NCBI RefSeq assembly: GCF_012926525.1
Contig: NZ_JABBNI010000001.1
Span: forward strand, 1-64,000
Direction: 5' to 3'
Source: Clostridium muellerianum
Lineage (GTDB): Bacteria > Bacillota > Clostridia > Clostridiales > Clostridiaceae
DNA length: 64,000 bases
The translations under genes and the position numbers were made by a program. The notes beneath the pieces are model-generated. The model searched no databases, was not told the origin of the DNA, and was given only the letters and a program-made list of their open reading frames with translations. Below, one piece after another: positions 45,201 to 54,225 of this stretch (the first letter of the stretch is position 1; each line of letters begins with the position of its first letter).

Positions 45201-46720
45201 ACAGCAAGTGGAATATCCATTCCCATAGATCCAATTGGTTCTTTAGCATTATCAACCATAAAAGCTATTACTTTCTTTAATTCTTCTTCAGTATAACCAA
45301 ATATTTTTTGTTTTAATAATAGAGTTTCTGTTCGTATTGATTTTATTTCACAATTTTGTTTTATATTTTTAAGGGTTAGTTTATTTCGTTTAATCCACTC
45401 GGTAAAAGGTTTGAAGTTATATGCTGATTTTTTTATTTCATTATCAGAAACGATTCGCTTTTTTGAAGTATCAATTAAAAACATTTTACCAGGTTCTACA
45501 AGACCTTTTTCTTTAATATTGTTATCATCAATGTTTACTACACCAGTTTCAGATGCCATAATAACTAAATTGTCATTTGTTATTATATAACGGGCTGGCC
45601 TTAAACCGTTTCTATCCAGTATAACGCCTATCTTTATACCATCAGTAAATGCAATAGTTGCAGGACCATCCCAGGGTTCCATTAACCTAGCATGATATTC
45701 ATAAAAAGATTTTTTGTCTTCATTCATTGAGAGATTTTTTTGCCATGCTTCTGGAATAAGCATCATCATAGAATATTCTAATGAATATCCATTTTCGATA
45801 AATAGTTCAAATGCATTATCTATAGAAGAGGAATCGCTTCCACCAGGTTCAATTACAGGTAAAATCTTTTTGAAGTTTTCTCCAAAGCTTTTAGAATATA
45901 TAACTCCTTCTCTCGCGTTCATTTTATTAATATTTCCACGTATAGTATTAATTTCACCATTGTGAGCTATATATCTAAAAGGTTGAGCAAGCTGCCAGGA
46001 GGGAAAGGTATTGGTACTGTATCTTTCATGTACTATTGCAATTGCAGTTTTTACATTACTATTTTGTAAATCTAAATAAAAATCTTCTAATTTATATCCT
46101 AAAATTAAACCTTTATATACTATTGTTTTATTTGATAAACTACAGATATAAAAACTTTCTGAATTTGTTTTTTTTGAATTGATAATTGAGTTTTGTACTT
46201 GTTTTCTTACTATTAAAAGTTTTTGTTTAAATGTAATTTCAGATTGATTATTTCTATCTATAAATACCTGTACAATAACTGGTCTTGTTGCTTTAGCAGA
46301 TTCTCCACATGCATTTTCATTAATGGGTACTTCTCTCCAACCTAACAGCTTTTGATTTTCTTCTATTAGTACTTTTTCAAAAATTCCTTCACAAAACAGT
46401 CTTACATTTGGGTCTCTAGGTAAGAAAAGCATTCCAACAGCATAATCTTCCGAATCAGGAAGATTAAATCCCAGCATTTTAACTTCTTCTTTAAAAAATT
46501 CATGAGGTATTTGAATAGTAATACCAGAACCATCTCCAGTATTAGCGTCAGCCCCAACAGCACCTCTATGTTTCAGGTTTTTTAGTATCTGAAGACCTTG
46601 TTTAAGTATAGAATGTGATTTGATGCCTTTTATATGTGTTATAAATCCAACACCACAACTATCTTTTTCCATAGCAGCATCATATAATCCTTGTTTTTCT
46701 GGAAAATTGTTCTTATTCAT
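42236..46720 (-). CDS. gltB: glutamate synthase large subunit
   Basis: A 1494-residue glutamate synthase large chain with full domain order. It has an N-terminal amidotransferase (nucleophile C22 after a 21-residue propeptide), a central linker domain, an FMN-binding synthase domain with G-E-G-G-E and K-P-G-E-G-G-H-L-P, a 3Fe-4S cluster motif C-x-x-C-x(4)-C-P, and the C-terminal G-x-G-x-G beta-helix. It makes two glutamates from glutamine and 2-oxoglutarate. The small subunit gene gltD is not adjacent, so it may use ferredoxin or a distant partner. AAGGGGG precedes the ATG. Confidence 0.95.
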   Translation of the reverse strand: MNKNNFPEKQGLYDAAMEKDSCGVGFITHIKGIKSHSILKQGLQILKNLKHRGAVGADANTGDGSGITIQIPHEFFKEEVKMLGFNLPDSEDYAVGMLFLPRDPNVRLFCEGIFEKVLIEENQKLLGWREVPINENACGESAKATRPVIVQVFIDRNNQSEITFKQKLLIVRKQVQNSIINSKKTNSESFYICSLSNKTIVYKGLILGYKLEDFYLDLQNSNVKTAIAIVHERYSTNTFPSWQLAQPFRYIAHNGEINTIRGNINKMNAREGVIYSKSFGENFKKILPVIEPGGSDSSSIDNAFELFIENGYSLEYSMMMLIPEAWQKNLSMNEDKKSFYEYHARLMEPWDGPATIAFTDGIKIGVILDRNGLRPARYIITNDNLVIMASETGVVNIDDNNIKEKGLVEPGKMFLIDTSKKRIVSDNEIKKSAYNFKPFTEWIKRNKLTLKNIKQNCEIKSIRTETLLLKQKIFGYTEEELKKVIAFMVDNAKEPIGSMGMDIPLAVLSNSPQLLFNYFKQTFAQVTNPPIDPIRESMVMSLTQYIGTHGKIIDEIETETDRKYIEIEQPILSNGELEDIRHLDTEELKTITLPIIFETDRKNGLEEALTSLCKRAEESILKGYNILILSDRNINLYYAPIPSLLALSAVNSYLIEKKLRTSADLIIETGDARDVMHMALLVGYGAKAINPYMVYYTISNMIEDKKYIKNINNLEEGFKNYCNAISSGLLKIISRIGISTLQSYNGAQIFQCIGLSEDLINKYFPHTPSRISGIELEDIANDVIQRHSSPYENDSSLEQTDHHILNPIVVKKLRTLSVNKDYNLYKDYCKNVNEKLDDAITIRGLLKFKNRKSIPLEEVESIENILKHFTISGMSFGSLSKEAHETLAIAMNKIGASSNSGEGGENSDRYKLRPNGDDAKSSVKQVASARFGVTTNYLVNCSELQIKMAQGAKPGEGGHLPGSKVTEEIAKVRHSIPGIDLISPPPHHDIYSIEDLAQLIFDLKNVNPNARIGVKLVSEIGIGTVAAGVAKGHADVIMVSGHDGGTGASPISSMKYVGLPWELGLAEVQQTLLLNNLRSRVTVQVDGKLKSGRDVVIAALLGAEEYGFATTALISLGCIMCKQCNLNRCPAGIATQDPELRKKFKGTPNHLINYLTFIAEEARELMAELGFKSLNEMIGRVDVLDIKGPLEGKLKNLNLTQILYKPELPSRIIGKHAIDQNHRIDEVLDKKLIELSRPALENGIKAEQIFKVKNTDRTVGAMLSGEIARKYGNKGLPDDTIILKFNGSAGQSFGAFAVKGVTLILNGDANDYVGKSLSGGTIILTPQVNCSFEPNENVIAGNTILYGATSGKTFIHGKVGQRFCVRNSGAEAVVEGIGNHGCEYMTGGTVVILGHTGSNFGAGMSGGIAYVLDETGDFISNYNGKTTEAKPLNNPRDINKLKSLLSEHYNFTNSKKAKDILDDFEFYLNKFLKIASPIYEEQLNLKEFTQESNN

Positions 46721-46825
46721 AGTAAATAAATGCCCCCTTATTATATTTATTTCTAAGTATCACATACAATTGAATGTTTAAAATATATAAAATTCATTTT
46801 TCGGACTAAATGAGTATTGCTAACT

Positions 46826-46854
46826 ATTTTAACATAGATGCATATCTATTGCAA
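46826..46854 (-). promoter_or_regulatory. sigma-A-type promoter for gltB
   Basis: On the minus strand, TTGCAA (46849-46854) and TAAAAT (46826-46831) are separated by exactly 17 bp, giving a leader of about 100 nt before gltB. The spacer is itself a short palindrome around ATGCAT, which could bind a regulator. Assigned by consensus match. Confidence 0.55.
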
Positions 46855-47111
46855 TATATAGATATAAAGTAAAAGTGTAATTAGTTATAGATCATTGAAA
46901 TGCATGATTATAAATATATACATGCAAATATGGATTGAGCATTATTCTATACTTTTAGTTTTTGCACTATTTAAAATAATGAGAAATTTAATTCGAATAA
47001 CTAAAAGGAATTAAAAACAGAGTATGTTTCAATATTATGATAAGGGGTATTAATTAATTTGTTTGATATGTGAACTTTGCAATTTAAGTATAATATGACA
47101 GAACTTTTTTT

Positions 47112-47306
47112 GAGAGGACAATTGACAGAGGACAGTGAAGGTTGATTTTTTGCTAGTGCAAAAGAATCTTTAAATTTATATAGATCAGAAATGTTTCGCT
47201 TTGGCGAAACAGCTCATTAAAAATTTAATTAAAGATTTTTCGCAGTATAGCGGAGAAAAATCATCCTTCACTGTCCTCTGAAAAAATATTGTGTGGCAAT
47301 ATTTTT
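47112..47306. repeat. GAGGACA palindrome with terminator hairpin, family 2, longest copy
   Basis: GAGGACAGTGAAGG (47128-47141) pairs perfectly with CCTTCACTGTCCTC (47265-47278), and the pairing continues through TTGATTTTT and AAAAATCAT. Inside are AATCTTTAAATTT with its complement and a tight GTTTCGC-tttg-GCGAAAC hairpin (47193-47110 region, ending 47210). AAAAATATTG...CAATATTTTT (47282-47306) follows, the same hairpin as at 39705-39729. The whole forms a branched foldback of about 150 nt. It lies between divergently placed regions of gltB and speE. Confidence 0.75.
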
Positions 47307-47359
47307 ATATATTAAGTTAAGATTTTGTATGTGTGCAAGTTAAATATATAAATAACTAT

Positions 47360-48187
47360 TTATTTTGTTAAATCTTCAATAAACTTTGGCAACACAAAGC
47401 AAGCTTTATGAAGTTCTTTAGTATAATATTTTGTATCTATATTTATAGTATTTGATAAATCAACAATTTGTGGATCATGTTTTTTAGAACCTACAGTGAA
47501 ACTCCAGAATCCACTAGGATATGTAGGTATACCTGCCATAAATAGTTTAGTTATAGGGAATACAGCTTTCGCATCATTATAAACACGTTTTACTACTTCA
47601 GGTAAATAAAAAGGAGTTTCAGTTTGAGCTATAAATATGCCATCAGAAGTTAAACAGTCAAATATTTCTTTGTAAAAGCTTCCTCCGAATAATCCCTCGG
47701 CTGCGCCGAATGGATCAGTAGAGTCTACTATTATTACATCAAATTCATTTTTATGTTCATGAACATATTTAATTCCATCTCCTATGAAAACTTCACATTT
47801 AGGATTTTCTAATGCACAACTTATTTCAGGAAGAAATCTTTTACACTCATTAACGACTTCTTTATCTATTTCACATAGAACAGCTTTTTCTACTGAAGGA
47901 TGTTTTAAAACTTCTCTTATAGCACCACCATCGCCTCCACCAACTACAAGTACCTTCTTTGGATTAGGATGGGTAAATAGAGGAATGTGAGCAATCATTT
48001 CGTGATATACATATTCATCTTTTATAGTTGTTTGAACTATACCATCAAGTAAAAGCATTCTTCCAAAACTATATGTATCAACTATAGCTAAATCCTGATA
48101 ATCAGTTTTTTTAGTAACAAGAGTTTCCTTTATTTTATAAGTCATAGCTGCATCTGATATTTGACCTTCTTTTAACCACATATCCAT
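47360..48187 (-). CDS. speE: polyamine aminopropyltransferase (spermidine synthase)
   Basis: A 275-residue SpeE. Motifs include [27 protein letters not shown] for decarboxylated AdoMet, C-E-I-D and the active region [10 protein letters not shown]. It transfers aminopropyl groups to putrescine. No AdoMet decarboxylase or agmatinase gene is adjacent. ATG 48187 follows GGAGG; the upstream in-frame TTG overlaps the site. Confidence 0.95.
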   Translation of the reverse strand: MDMWLKEGQISDAAMTYKIKETLVTKKTDYQDLAIVDTYSFGRMLLLDGIVQTTIKDEYVYHEMIAHIPLFTHPNPKKVLVVGGGDGGAIREVLKHPSVEKAVLCEIDKEVVNECKRFLPEISCALENPKCEVFIGDGIKYVHEHKNEFDVIIVDSTDPFGAAEGLFGGSFYKEIFDCLTSDGIFIAQTETPFYLPEVVKRVYNDAKAVFPITKLFMAGIPTYPSGFWSFTVGSKKHDPQIVDLSNTINIDTKYYTKELHKACFVLPKFIEDLTK

Positions 48188-48694
48188 AATATATACCTCC
48201 AAATTAAAAATTTATATAACGGGTTACCAATGTATAGTTATAAATAACTAGTATTAGTATTAGCTGGATAAACCTAAAGCTGAATGTTTTGATAATCTAA
48301 TATTATAGTTATCTTTACAAATCCAGCAAATAATATTATAACAGTGATTTTGCAAAATAACAATTGATATGTATAGAAATACACAATATGGTAAAAATAA
48401 ATAATAAAAATATAAAAAATGGCAGGAAAATAATTCCAAATGGAGAATATTAATTTAGGTACACAATGTAATTTCGAAAATTATTCAAAAGAAAACTTAA
48501 AAAAAGAAGGGGGGTAAGAGCGTCTTGCTCGGACTATGCGAATATGCATATGCTATAATTAAATTATAATTATAGGCACACTGTAAATTGTTATAGGAGA
48601 CAGTGTGGTAAATTAAAGTTAAAGGAAAGCCTTTACGCTAAGATTATTGTAACAAATGTGTATTATAAATTAATCTTAGTAGAGCGAAGATAAT
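48188..48694. other. intergenic region with spoIIA leader structures
   Basis: A gap of about 500 bp between divergent speE and spoIIAA. Near the right end are two pairings: CACACTGT with ACAGTGTG around 48577-48607, and CTAAGATTA (48638-48646) with TAATCTTAG (48671-48679), the latter just before the spoIIAA start. AGAAGGGGGG at about 48505 looks like a ribosome binding site but no ORF follows it. The spoIIA promoter is expected here; I did not find a clear sigma-H match. Confidence 0.4.
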
Positions 48695-49030
48695 ATGTAT
48701 TTAGAATTTGAAAATAAGGACAATAAGCTTATAGTTCATATGTTTGGAGAACTAGACCATCATAGCGCAGAAGAAGTAAGAAATAAAATAGATGATAGGT
48801 TAGATAGGGATAACATTGGAAAATTGATAATGGATTTTTCAGATGTATCTTTTATGGACAGTTCAGGTATTGGTGTAGTTATAGGCAGATATAAAAAGCT
48901 AAATTCTAAAGGTGGTACTATATGTATTACAAAAATTAGTGGCTCAGTGAAAAGGGTATTTGAATTATCTGGCATGTTTAAAATAATTAAGTTTTACAAA
49001 AATATTGAAGACGCAGTTGAAAGTATATAG
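48695..49030 (+). CDS. spoIIAA: anti-sigma F factor antagonist SpoIIAA
   Basis: A 111-residue STAS-domain protein. The phosphorylation site is Ser57 in F-M-D-S-S-G-I-G, as in Bacillus (Ser58). It frees sigma F by binding SpoIIAB when unphosphorylated, in the forespore. It is the first gene of the spoIIAA-spoIIAB-sigF operon with the canonical order and tight spacing. The ribosome binding site is weak (GAGCGAAG) and a stem-loop sits directly upstream, so initiation may be controlled. Confidence 0.95.
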   Translation: MYLEFENKDNKLIVHMFGELDHHSAEEVRNKIDDRLDRDNIGKLIMDFSDVSFMDSSGIGVVIGRYKKLNSKGGTICITKISGSVKRVFELSGMFKIIKFYKNIEDAVESI

Positions 49031-49045
49031 TAGGGGGATTTGAAA

Positions 49046-49474
49046 ATGTATGATAATATGATGAAAATAGAATTTGCAAGTAAATCAGAAAATGAAAGTT
49101 TTGCAAGAGTTGCAGTAGCAGCTTTTGCATCTCAGCTAGATCCTACCATAGAAGAAATAGCAGATGTAAAAACTGCAATATCAGAAGCAGTAACCAATTC
49201 TATTATTCATGGATATGAAAATGGAGAAGGCATAGTAAAAATTGAAGCTTATATTAAGGACAAAGAGTTTACTGTAATAGTGGAGGATGAAGGTTCAGGA
49301 ATAGAGAATATAGAACTTGCTATGCAGCCATTGTATACATCAAGACCTGATTTGGAAAGATCAGGTATGGGTTTTACAGTTATGGAAACCTTTATGGATA
49401 GTTTGGAAGTACATTCTGTGCAAAATAAAGGGACAAGATTAATAATGAAAAAAGTTTTTAAATCTTTAAGTTAG
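49046..49474 (+). CDS. spoIIAB: anti-sigma F factor SpoIIAB
   Basis: A 142-residue GHKL-type kinase and anti-sigma factor. The ATP-binding motifs are visible: [17 protein letters not shown], and [10 protein letters not shown]. It holds sigma F inactive and phosphorylates SpoIIAA. ATG 49046 follows AGGGGG. It starts 15 bp after spoIIAA and ends 9 bp before sigF. Confidence 0.95.
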   Translation: MYDNMMKIEFASKSENESFARVAVAAFASQLDPTIEEIADVKTAISEAVTNSIIHGYENGEGIVKIEAYIKDKEFTVIVEDEGSGIENIELAMQPLYTSRPDLERSGMGFTVMETFMDSLEVHSVQNKGTRLIMKKVFKSLS

Positions 49475-49483
49475 GTGAATAAT

Positions 49484-50239
49484 ATGAGTGAAGAAGCATT
49501 AAAAAAAACAAATTATAATTATGATGACAACTTAGAACTTATAAGATATGCTAAAAATGGCAATAAGGATGCACTTAATGAATTAATACAACTTAATTTA
49601 CCCTTAGTTTCTTCTATTAGTAAAAAGTTTCTAAATAGAGGATATGAATATGAAGACATATTTCAAATAGGATGTATGGGACTAGTTAAAGCTGTTAACA
49701 ATTTCGATGAAAGTTATAATGTAAAATTTTCTACTTATGCGGTACCTATGATTTTAGGTGAAATAAAAAGGTTTTTAAGAGATGATGGTATGATAAAAGT
49801 AAGTAGAAGTGTAAAAAACACTGCCAAAAAGCTTCATTATGATAAGGAAGCTTTAACTAAAAAACTTAGCAGGGAACCAACTATCGAAGAATTGTCGAAA
49901 TATTCAGGAATAGATAGGGAAGAAATCATATTTGCTGTGGAATCTGCTAATAGTTTACAATATCTGTATGATACTATACATCAAGACGATGGTGCTCCTG
50001 TGTTGCTTATTGATAAATTAAGCGAAAGTTCTAGTGGAGATAGTGAAATAGTAGACAGGATAGCTTTAAAAGAAGCTTTAAAAAATTTAGATGTTAAATC
50101 AAGACAAATTATTATGCTTAGATATTTTAAGGATAAAACTCAAATACAGGTAGCAAAAATGTTAGGTATAAGTCAGGTGCAGGTTTCAAGAATTGAAAAA
50201 AAAGTTTTGAAAGTTATGAAGGAAAAATTAAGTGGATAG
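49484..50239 (+). CDS. sigF: RNA polymerase sporulation sigma factor F
   Basis: A 251-residue sigma-70 family factor. Region 2 contains Y-E-Y-E-D-I-F-Q-I-G-C-M-G-L-V-K-A and F-S-T-Y-A-V-P-M-I-L-G-E-I-K-R-F. Region 4 contains the helix-turn-helix T-Q-I-Q-V-A-K-M-L-G-I-S-Q-V-Q-V-S-R. It is the first forespore-specific sigma factor. The start ATG follows TTAGGTG. Its position after spoIIAB confirms identity as SigF rather than SigG or SigB. Confidence 0.96.
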   Translation: MSEEALKKTNYNYDDNLELIRYAKNGNKDALNELIQLNLPLVSSISKKFLNRGYEYEDIFQIGCMGLVKAVNNFDESYNVKFSTYAVPMILGEIKRFLRDDGMIKVSRSVKNTAKKLHYDKEALTKKLSREPTIEELSKYSGIDREEIIFAVESANSLQYLYDTIHQDDGAPVLLIDKLSESSSGDSEIVDRIALKEALKNLDVKSRQIIMLRYFKDKTQIQVAKMLGISQVQVSRIEKKVLKVMKEKLSG

Positions 50240-50267
50240 GATACAAAGGTGTATCCTATTTTTTTTG
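50238..50267 (+). terminator. terminator of the spoIIA operon
   Basis: AGGATAC pairs with GTATCCT around a short loop, followed by eight Ts; the stem overlaps the sigF stop codon. Confidence 0.85.
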
Positions 50268-50268
50268 G

Positions 50269-50303
50269 ACAAATTAAAAGCGAATTATTCGCTTTTAATT
50301 TGT
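50269..50303 (-). terminator. terminator at the 3' end of the penicillin-binding protein gene
   Basis: ACAAATTAAAAGCGAA and TTCGCTTTTAATTTGT form a long perfect stem overlapping the last codons of the minus-strand gene. The T-rich flank lies on that strand's 5' side as A-runs, so termination may use the adjacent AAAAAAAA/TTTTTTTT tract. Confidence 0.6.
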
Positions 50304-52601
50304 TATAGTAGGTTTCTTAGGATTTATAGTATTACCAGAATTACCATTCGTCTCCGTAGATGTATTAGGAGTACTTGCGTTTTCACTATTTGGTTGATTA
50401 GTATTGTTACTATTAGTATTTTTATTAACACCGTTAAAAAAAGGATTGTTTCTGAAACCAGAGTGTGAGTAATTACAATATTGTGAAGGCTCAGTTCCTT
50501 GGATAAATAGCTCATTATAGGTTCTTTTTCCGGCGGAATCACTATAACATGAAGATGTAGCTAGTTTACCAGAATCCTCACATACGTTTGCAGTTGTAAT
50601 TCCTGAAGGCATTTGTATATCAGTTGGGGTTAAACCTTCATGTATTGGCTGCATTATAGAACTCCACACAGCAGCGGCTTTATTACTTGAACCATTTTTA
50701 CAGACGGAGGCATCATCATTACCTATCCATACTGCAGCTGAATAGTACGGAGTAAGTCCACAGAACCAAAAGTTTTTGTTATCTCCAGAAGTACCAGTTT
50801 TACCTCTTATAGGCATAGTACCAAAGTTAGCATTTGTACCTGTTCCGCCAGTACTTACCGGACCTTTTAATAAATCGTACATTATATATGCACTTTCCGG
50901 TGAAAGTACTTTTCTTGTTGAAGTTTTATTATCTAAAATAGATTTACCATTTCTGTCTAAAACTTTAGTATAGAGCTTTGGAGCAGTATAATTACCACTG
51001 TTTCCAAAAACACCATAAGCGGCAGCCATAGTTAATGGGTTAGTACCATGATGTAATTCACCTAAGGATAAGGCTGCTATACTTGACTTATCATGTGAAT
51101 CTAATGTTAAACCAAATTTTTCAGCATATTCAGCACCTGTTTTTAAACCAATTAAGTCTTCTAATTTTACGGCTACTAAGTTTCTTGATTTAGCTATTGC
51201 AGTTCTTATAGTAATATCACCCATAAATTCTCGATCATCGTCCTGTGGGTTGTAAGAAGCGCCATTAGAACCATATTTTTGAGCGAGATCATTGGACAAT
51301 GCTGAGTCATCTACAACAGTAGCTGCTGTAGACTGTTTTGAATCAATACTAGGACCATATACTGTTAAAGGTTTTATACTGGATCCGGAAGGTCTTAAGA
51401 AATTTTCAGATGCAGCTCTATTATATGATCTAGGAGGCTGGTCACCTCTTCCTCCAACAATTGCTTTTATTTCTCCAGAATGGTAATCCATAACTACTGC
51501 TGAAGCTTGTGGTTGAGTTATACCATTTTTATCTGTTGAAGAAGAAACACCAAGTACACTATCTGAATTTATAGCATTCGCGGTATTTGATTGAATATCT
51601 TTGTCCATTGAAGTATATATTTTTAATCCACCATACATAAGCAGGTGTTGAACCTCAGTATCAGTATAATGGTATTGCCTTTTTAAGTCTCTTTTTACTT
51701 GCTCTATAGCTGGAAGCGTGAAGTATTCAAAATTAAGTTTATTACTAATTTGAACTTGAGGCTGAAAGACAAGCTTTTGGCCAGTTAGGTCATTCATAGC
51801 ACCGTTGAATTGTGATTCATTTATGTATCCATTTTGATACATTTTTTTTAATACGGTTCCAGTCCTATTTAAGTATACTGAAGGATTTTTTTTCGCAGCA
51901 TTAGAAAAAGGGTAGTATACAGATGGACTTTGAGGCATTCCAGCAATAAAAGCACATTCAACTAAACTTAAATCATTTGCTTTTTTATTAAAATACTGTT
52001 CAGAAGCAGCTTCTACACCATATGCTCTTCCGCCTAAGTATATTGTGTTCATATAAGCTTCAAGTATTTGATCTTTAGTTAATTGTTTTTCAAGTTGTAC
52101 AGCTAAGTACATCTCCTGTATTTTTCTTTTAAAAGTTACTTCAGAGGATAGAAGTGTATTTTTAAGTAATTGCTGGGTTATAGTAGATGCACCTTGTACA
52201 CCAGGTTGCCTTTTAATTCTATTTTTTATATCTATAACTACTACACCTGCTATTCTCTTAAAATCTATACCACCATGATCGTAGAACCTTTCATCTTCTA
52301 TACTAACAAAAGCATTTTTTAAGTTTTGAGGCATATCTTTATTTTTAATAACAGTCCTTTGCTCGTTTGTTACAACTACATCCATAAATTGTTTCTTGCT
52401 ATCGTATAAAATAGAGGGTTCATTTAAAGTTAGAATTTGATTTACATCTAGTGGAGGAGCATTTTGTAGTATAGCTAAAATAACTCCAAAGCAAGCAACA
52501 GATGCTAATATAAATAAACTTAATATAGTAATCAGCGTAGTTTTAAAAGCACTTTTCGAAGAAGTTTTTTTCGAAGAAGCTTTTTTCCGCCTTTTGCTCA
52601 T
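50295..52601 (-). CDS. class A penicillin-binding protein (PBP1A-type transglycosylase/transpeptidase)
   Basis: A 768-residue bifunctional cell-wall enzyme. A basic cytoplasmic tail (1-20) and one transmembrane helix (about 21-46) precede the GT51 domain, with catalytic E102 in E-D-E-R-F-Y-D-H-G. The transpeptidase domain has the serine motif S407-S-I-K and the R-G-K-T-G-T-S motif. The last 45 residues are an Asn/Ser/Thr-rich low-complexity tail, probably surface exposed. It polymerises and cross-links peptidoglycan. ATG 52601 follows GGAGGAC. Confidence 0.95.
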   Translation of the reverse strand: MSKRRKKASSKKTSSKSAFKTTLITILSLFILASVACFGVILAILQNAPPLDVNQILTLNEPSILYDSKKQFMDVVVTNEQRTVIKNKDMPQNLKNAFVSIEDERFYDHGGIDFKRIAGVVVIDIKNRIKRQPGVQGASTITQQLLKNTLLSSEVTFKRKIQEMYLAVQLEKQLTKDQILEAYMNTIYLGGRAYGVEAASEQYFNKKANDLSLVECAFIAGMPQSPSVYYPFSNAAKKNPSVYLNRTGTVLKKMYQNGYINESQFNGAMNDLTGQKLVFQPQVQISNKLNFEYFTLPAIEQVKRDLKRQYHYTDTEVQHLLMYGGLKIYTSMDKDIQSNTANAINSDSVLGVSSSTDKNGITQPQASAVVMDYHSGEIKAIVGGRGDQPPRSYNRAASENFLRPSGSSIKPLTVYGPSIDSKQSTAATVVDDSALSNDLAQKYGSNGASYNPQDDDREFMGDITIRTAIAKSRNLVAVKLEDLIGLKTGAEYAEKFGLTLDSHDKSSIAALSLGELHHGTNPLTMAAAYGVFGNSGNYTAPKLYTKVLDRNGKSILDNKTSTRKVLSPESAYIMYDLLKGPVSTGGTGTNANFGTMPIRGKTGTSGDNKNFWFCGLTPYYSAAVWIGNDDASVCKNGSSNKAAAVWSSIMQPIHEGLTPTDIQMPSGITTANVCEDSGKLATSSCYSDSAGKRTYNELFIQGTEPSQYCNYSHSGFRNNPFFNGVNKNTNSNNTNQPNSENASTPNTSTETNGNSGNTINPKKPTITN

Positions 52602-52917
52602 AATTGTCCTCCTTCAATTTTTAGTTTTGAAATTAATAATTTTAAATAATTATAACATAAATTAAAATATTAATGAAATACAACTTTAATTTAGAAAAAA
52701 AATCCATTAAGTATTTTTAAAAAATAATTTTATATATATTGATTTTTAAGTCAAATTAATATCGGAATTATTGTGCGTTTTAAGGGTAGAAATGAAGTTA
52801 CAATTTTAGAAACAATAGTATCTAAAAAGGTGTCAGAAACTGTTATAAATATGTGGTTAGATAATATAGAAGTTAAATTTCTAAATAGTAAGTAAACTAT
52901 AAAAAAGTAAGAGAGAT

Positions 52918-53053
52918 TGAAGTTAAGAATTAAGAATTAAGGGAAAATTTATCTAGATCGAAATAAAAATAAAATTCACCTCAGTGAATTTTAGAATTGC
53001 TATTTTTAACTTGATAAGAATAGCTACCGTAAATATTAATTCTTAACTTCAAA
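52918..53053. repeat. palindromic intergenic element (AAGAATTAAG type)
   Basis: TTGAAGTTAAGAATT (52918-52932) and AATTCTTAACTTCAA (53039-53053) are perfect 15-bp terminal inverted repeats. Inside are AAAATTCAC...GTGAATTTT (52971-52992) and GCTATT...AATAGC (52998-53023). Only one copy is present here. The left end has a direct AAGAATT duplication. Confidence 0.65.
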
Positions 53054-53096
53054 ATAGTGAAACAAAGATAAGCTGTTTGGTTAAGGTATAAAGCTT

Positions 53097-53618
53097 TTAT
53101 TCCCAGTTAAATACATATGGAATGTTTCTATAGTAATCTCCATAATTTAATCCATAACCTGCTACAAATACATCTTCAATTTCGAAACAGCAAAAATCTG
53201 GTTTTAAGTCTAATTTTCTTCTTTCAGGTTTATCTAAAAGAACACAACATTTAACGCTGGCAGCACCTAGTGCTTTCATGTGGCTTATTACAAAGTCCAT
53301 TGTTATACCAGTGTCAATTATGTCATCCACAATAAGAACATCATAGCCAGTGATGTCATCCTGTACATCATTTACAACTTTTACACAACCAGAAGAAACT
53401 TCAGAATGTCCATAACTTGAAGTAGTCATAAAACCTATTTTTACAGGAAGATCTATTTCCCTTACTATGTCTGCAGCAAATATGAAACTTCCTCTTAAAA
53501 GTGATAAAACATAAAGTTTTTTACCTTTATATTCTTTAGTTATATCTTGTCCTAATTCCTGTATTCTACCAGCTATCTGTTCTTTGCTAATTAATATCTT
53601 TTTTACTTTGTCTTCCAT
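53097..53618 (-). CDS. hpt: hypoxanthine phosphoribosyltransferase
   Basis: A 173-residue purine salvage enzyme. The PRPP-binding motif is V-L-I-V-D-D-I-I-D-T-G, with L-R-G-S-F-I-F near residue 60 and a C-terminal V-A-G-Y-G-L-N-Y. It converts hypoxanthine and guanine to IMP and GMP. GGAGG precedes the ATG. It is transcribed alone from a good housekeeping promoter; tilS/ftsH, frequent neighbours in Firmicutes, are not here. Confidence 0.95.
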   Translation of the reverse strand: MEDKVKKILISKEQIAGRIQELGQDITKEYKGKKLYVLSLLRGSFIFAADIVREIDLPVKIGFMTTSSYGHSEVSSGCVKVVNDVQDDITGYDVLIVDDIIDTGITMDFVISHMKALGAASVKCCVLLDKPERRKLDLKPDFCCFEIEDVFVAGYGLNYGDYYRNIPYVFNWE

Positions 53619-53658
53619 TATGATCCTCCAACCTATATATATTTACAACGTTGATTTT

Positions 53659-53687
53659 ATAGTATAAAATTATATGAAAGTTGTCAA
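53659..53687 (-). promoter_or_regulatory. sigma-A promoter of hpt
   Basis: On the minus strand, a perfect TTGACA (53682-53687) and TACTAT (53659-53664) are separated by 17 bp, about 40 bp upstream of the start codon. Confidence 0.7.
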
Positions 53688-53730
53688 GTATACACTTATA
53701 TTGCTAAAATTCGTAATTTAAAAATAATGT

Positions 53731-54005
53731 GACGCAAGGGTGAAGTGGAAGTTTGTATTTTAACTTTTACTCCGTGATATATGATAAGTGTTTTATCACT
53801 GCTAAATGTTTCTAATTATTCTAAAGTTCAAAGTTTGTGAAAACCTAAGAACTTTGTCAAACTCGGCTTCCTCAAACAAGACTAAAGTTCTAAGGCTTTC
53901 ACAAATTTTTCGCTAAGAATAATGAGAAACAATTTAGCTGATGTGATGAAACACTTATCATATATCACTACATAAAAGTTAAAATACAAACTAGTAACTT
54001 CAAGC
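53731..54005. repeat. very long near-perfect palindrome (family 3)
   Basis: AGTTTGTATTTTAACTTTTA (53750-53769) pairs perfectly with 53973-53992. A 26-base arm (53774-53799) pairs with 53943-53968 at 25 of 26 positions, the exception being a wobble. CTAAATGTTTCTAATTATTCT pairs with 53916-53937. Nearer the centre, TTTGTGAAAACCTAAGAACTTTGTC pairs in pieces with 53880-53905, leaving a loop with CTCGGCTTCCTC. The left 40 bases recur at 10088-10127. It lies between the divergent hpt and hflX genes and encodes no protein. Confidence 0.8.
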
Positions 54006-54225
54006 ATATACATATAATAAAATTGTTTTATTAATATTGTAATGTATTATAAGCAATTTTTAATATTAGAATTACAATAGTTACTACACAACTTGCTTAT
54101 ATTATAAATTACAGCTGTATTGTTAGAAAGTTACTTTAATTAAATAAAAGAATTGTAACTATAATGATGATAAGCAGGGATAAGTTTATAATTTCTAGAA
54201 ATAATAAGACTATGGAGTGATGAAA

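Noticed and set aside
49475-49483. GTG start for sigF at 49475
   Set aside because: It is part of the Shine-Dalgarno sequence AGGTG serving ATG 49484.
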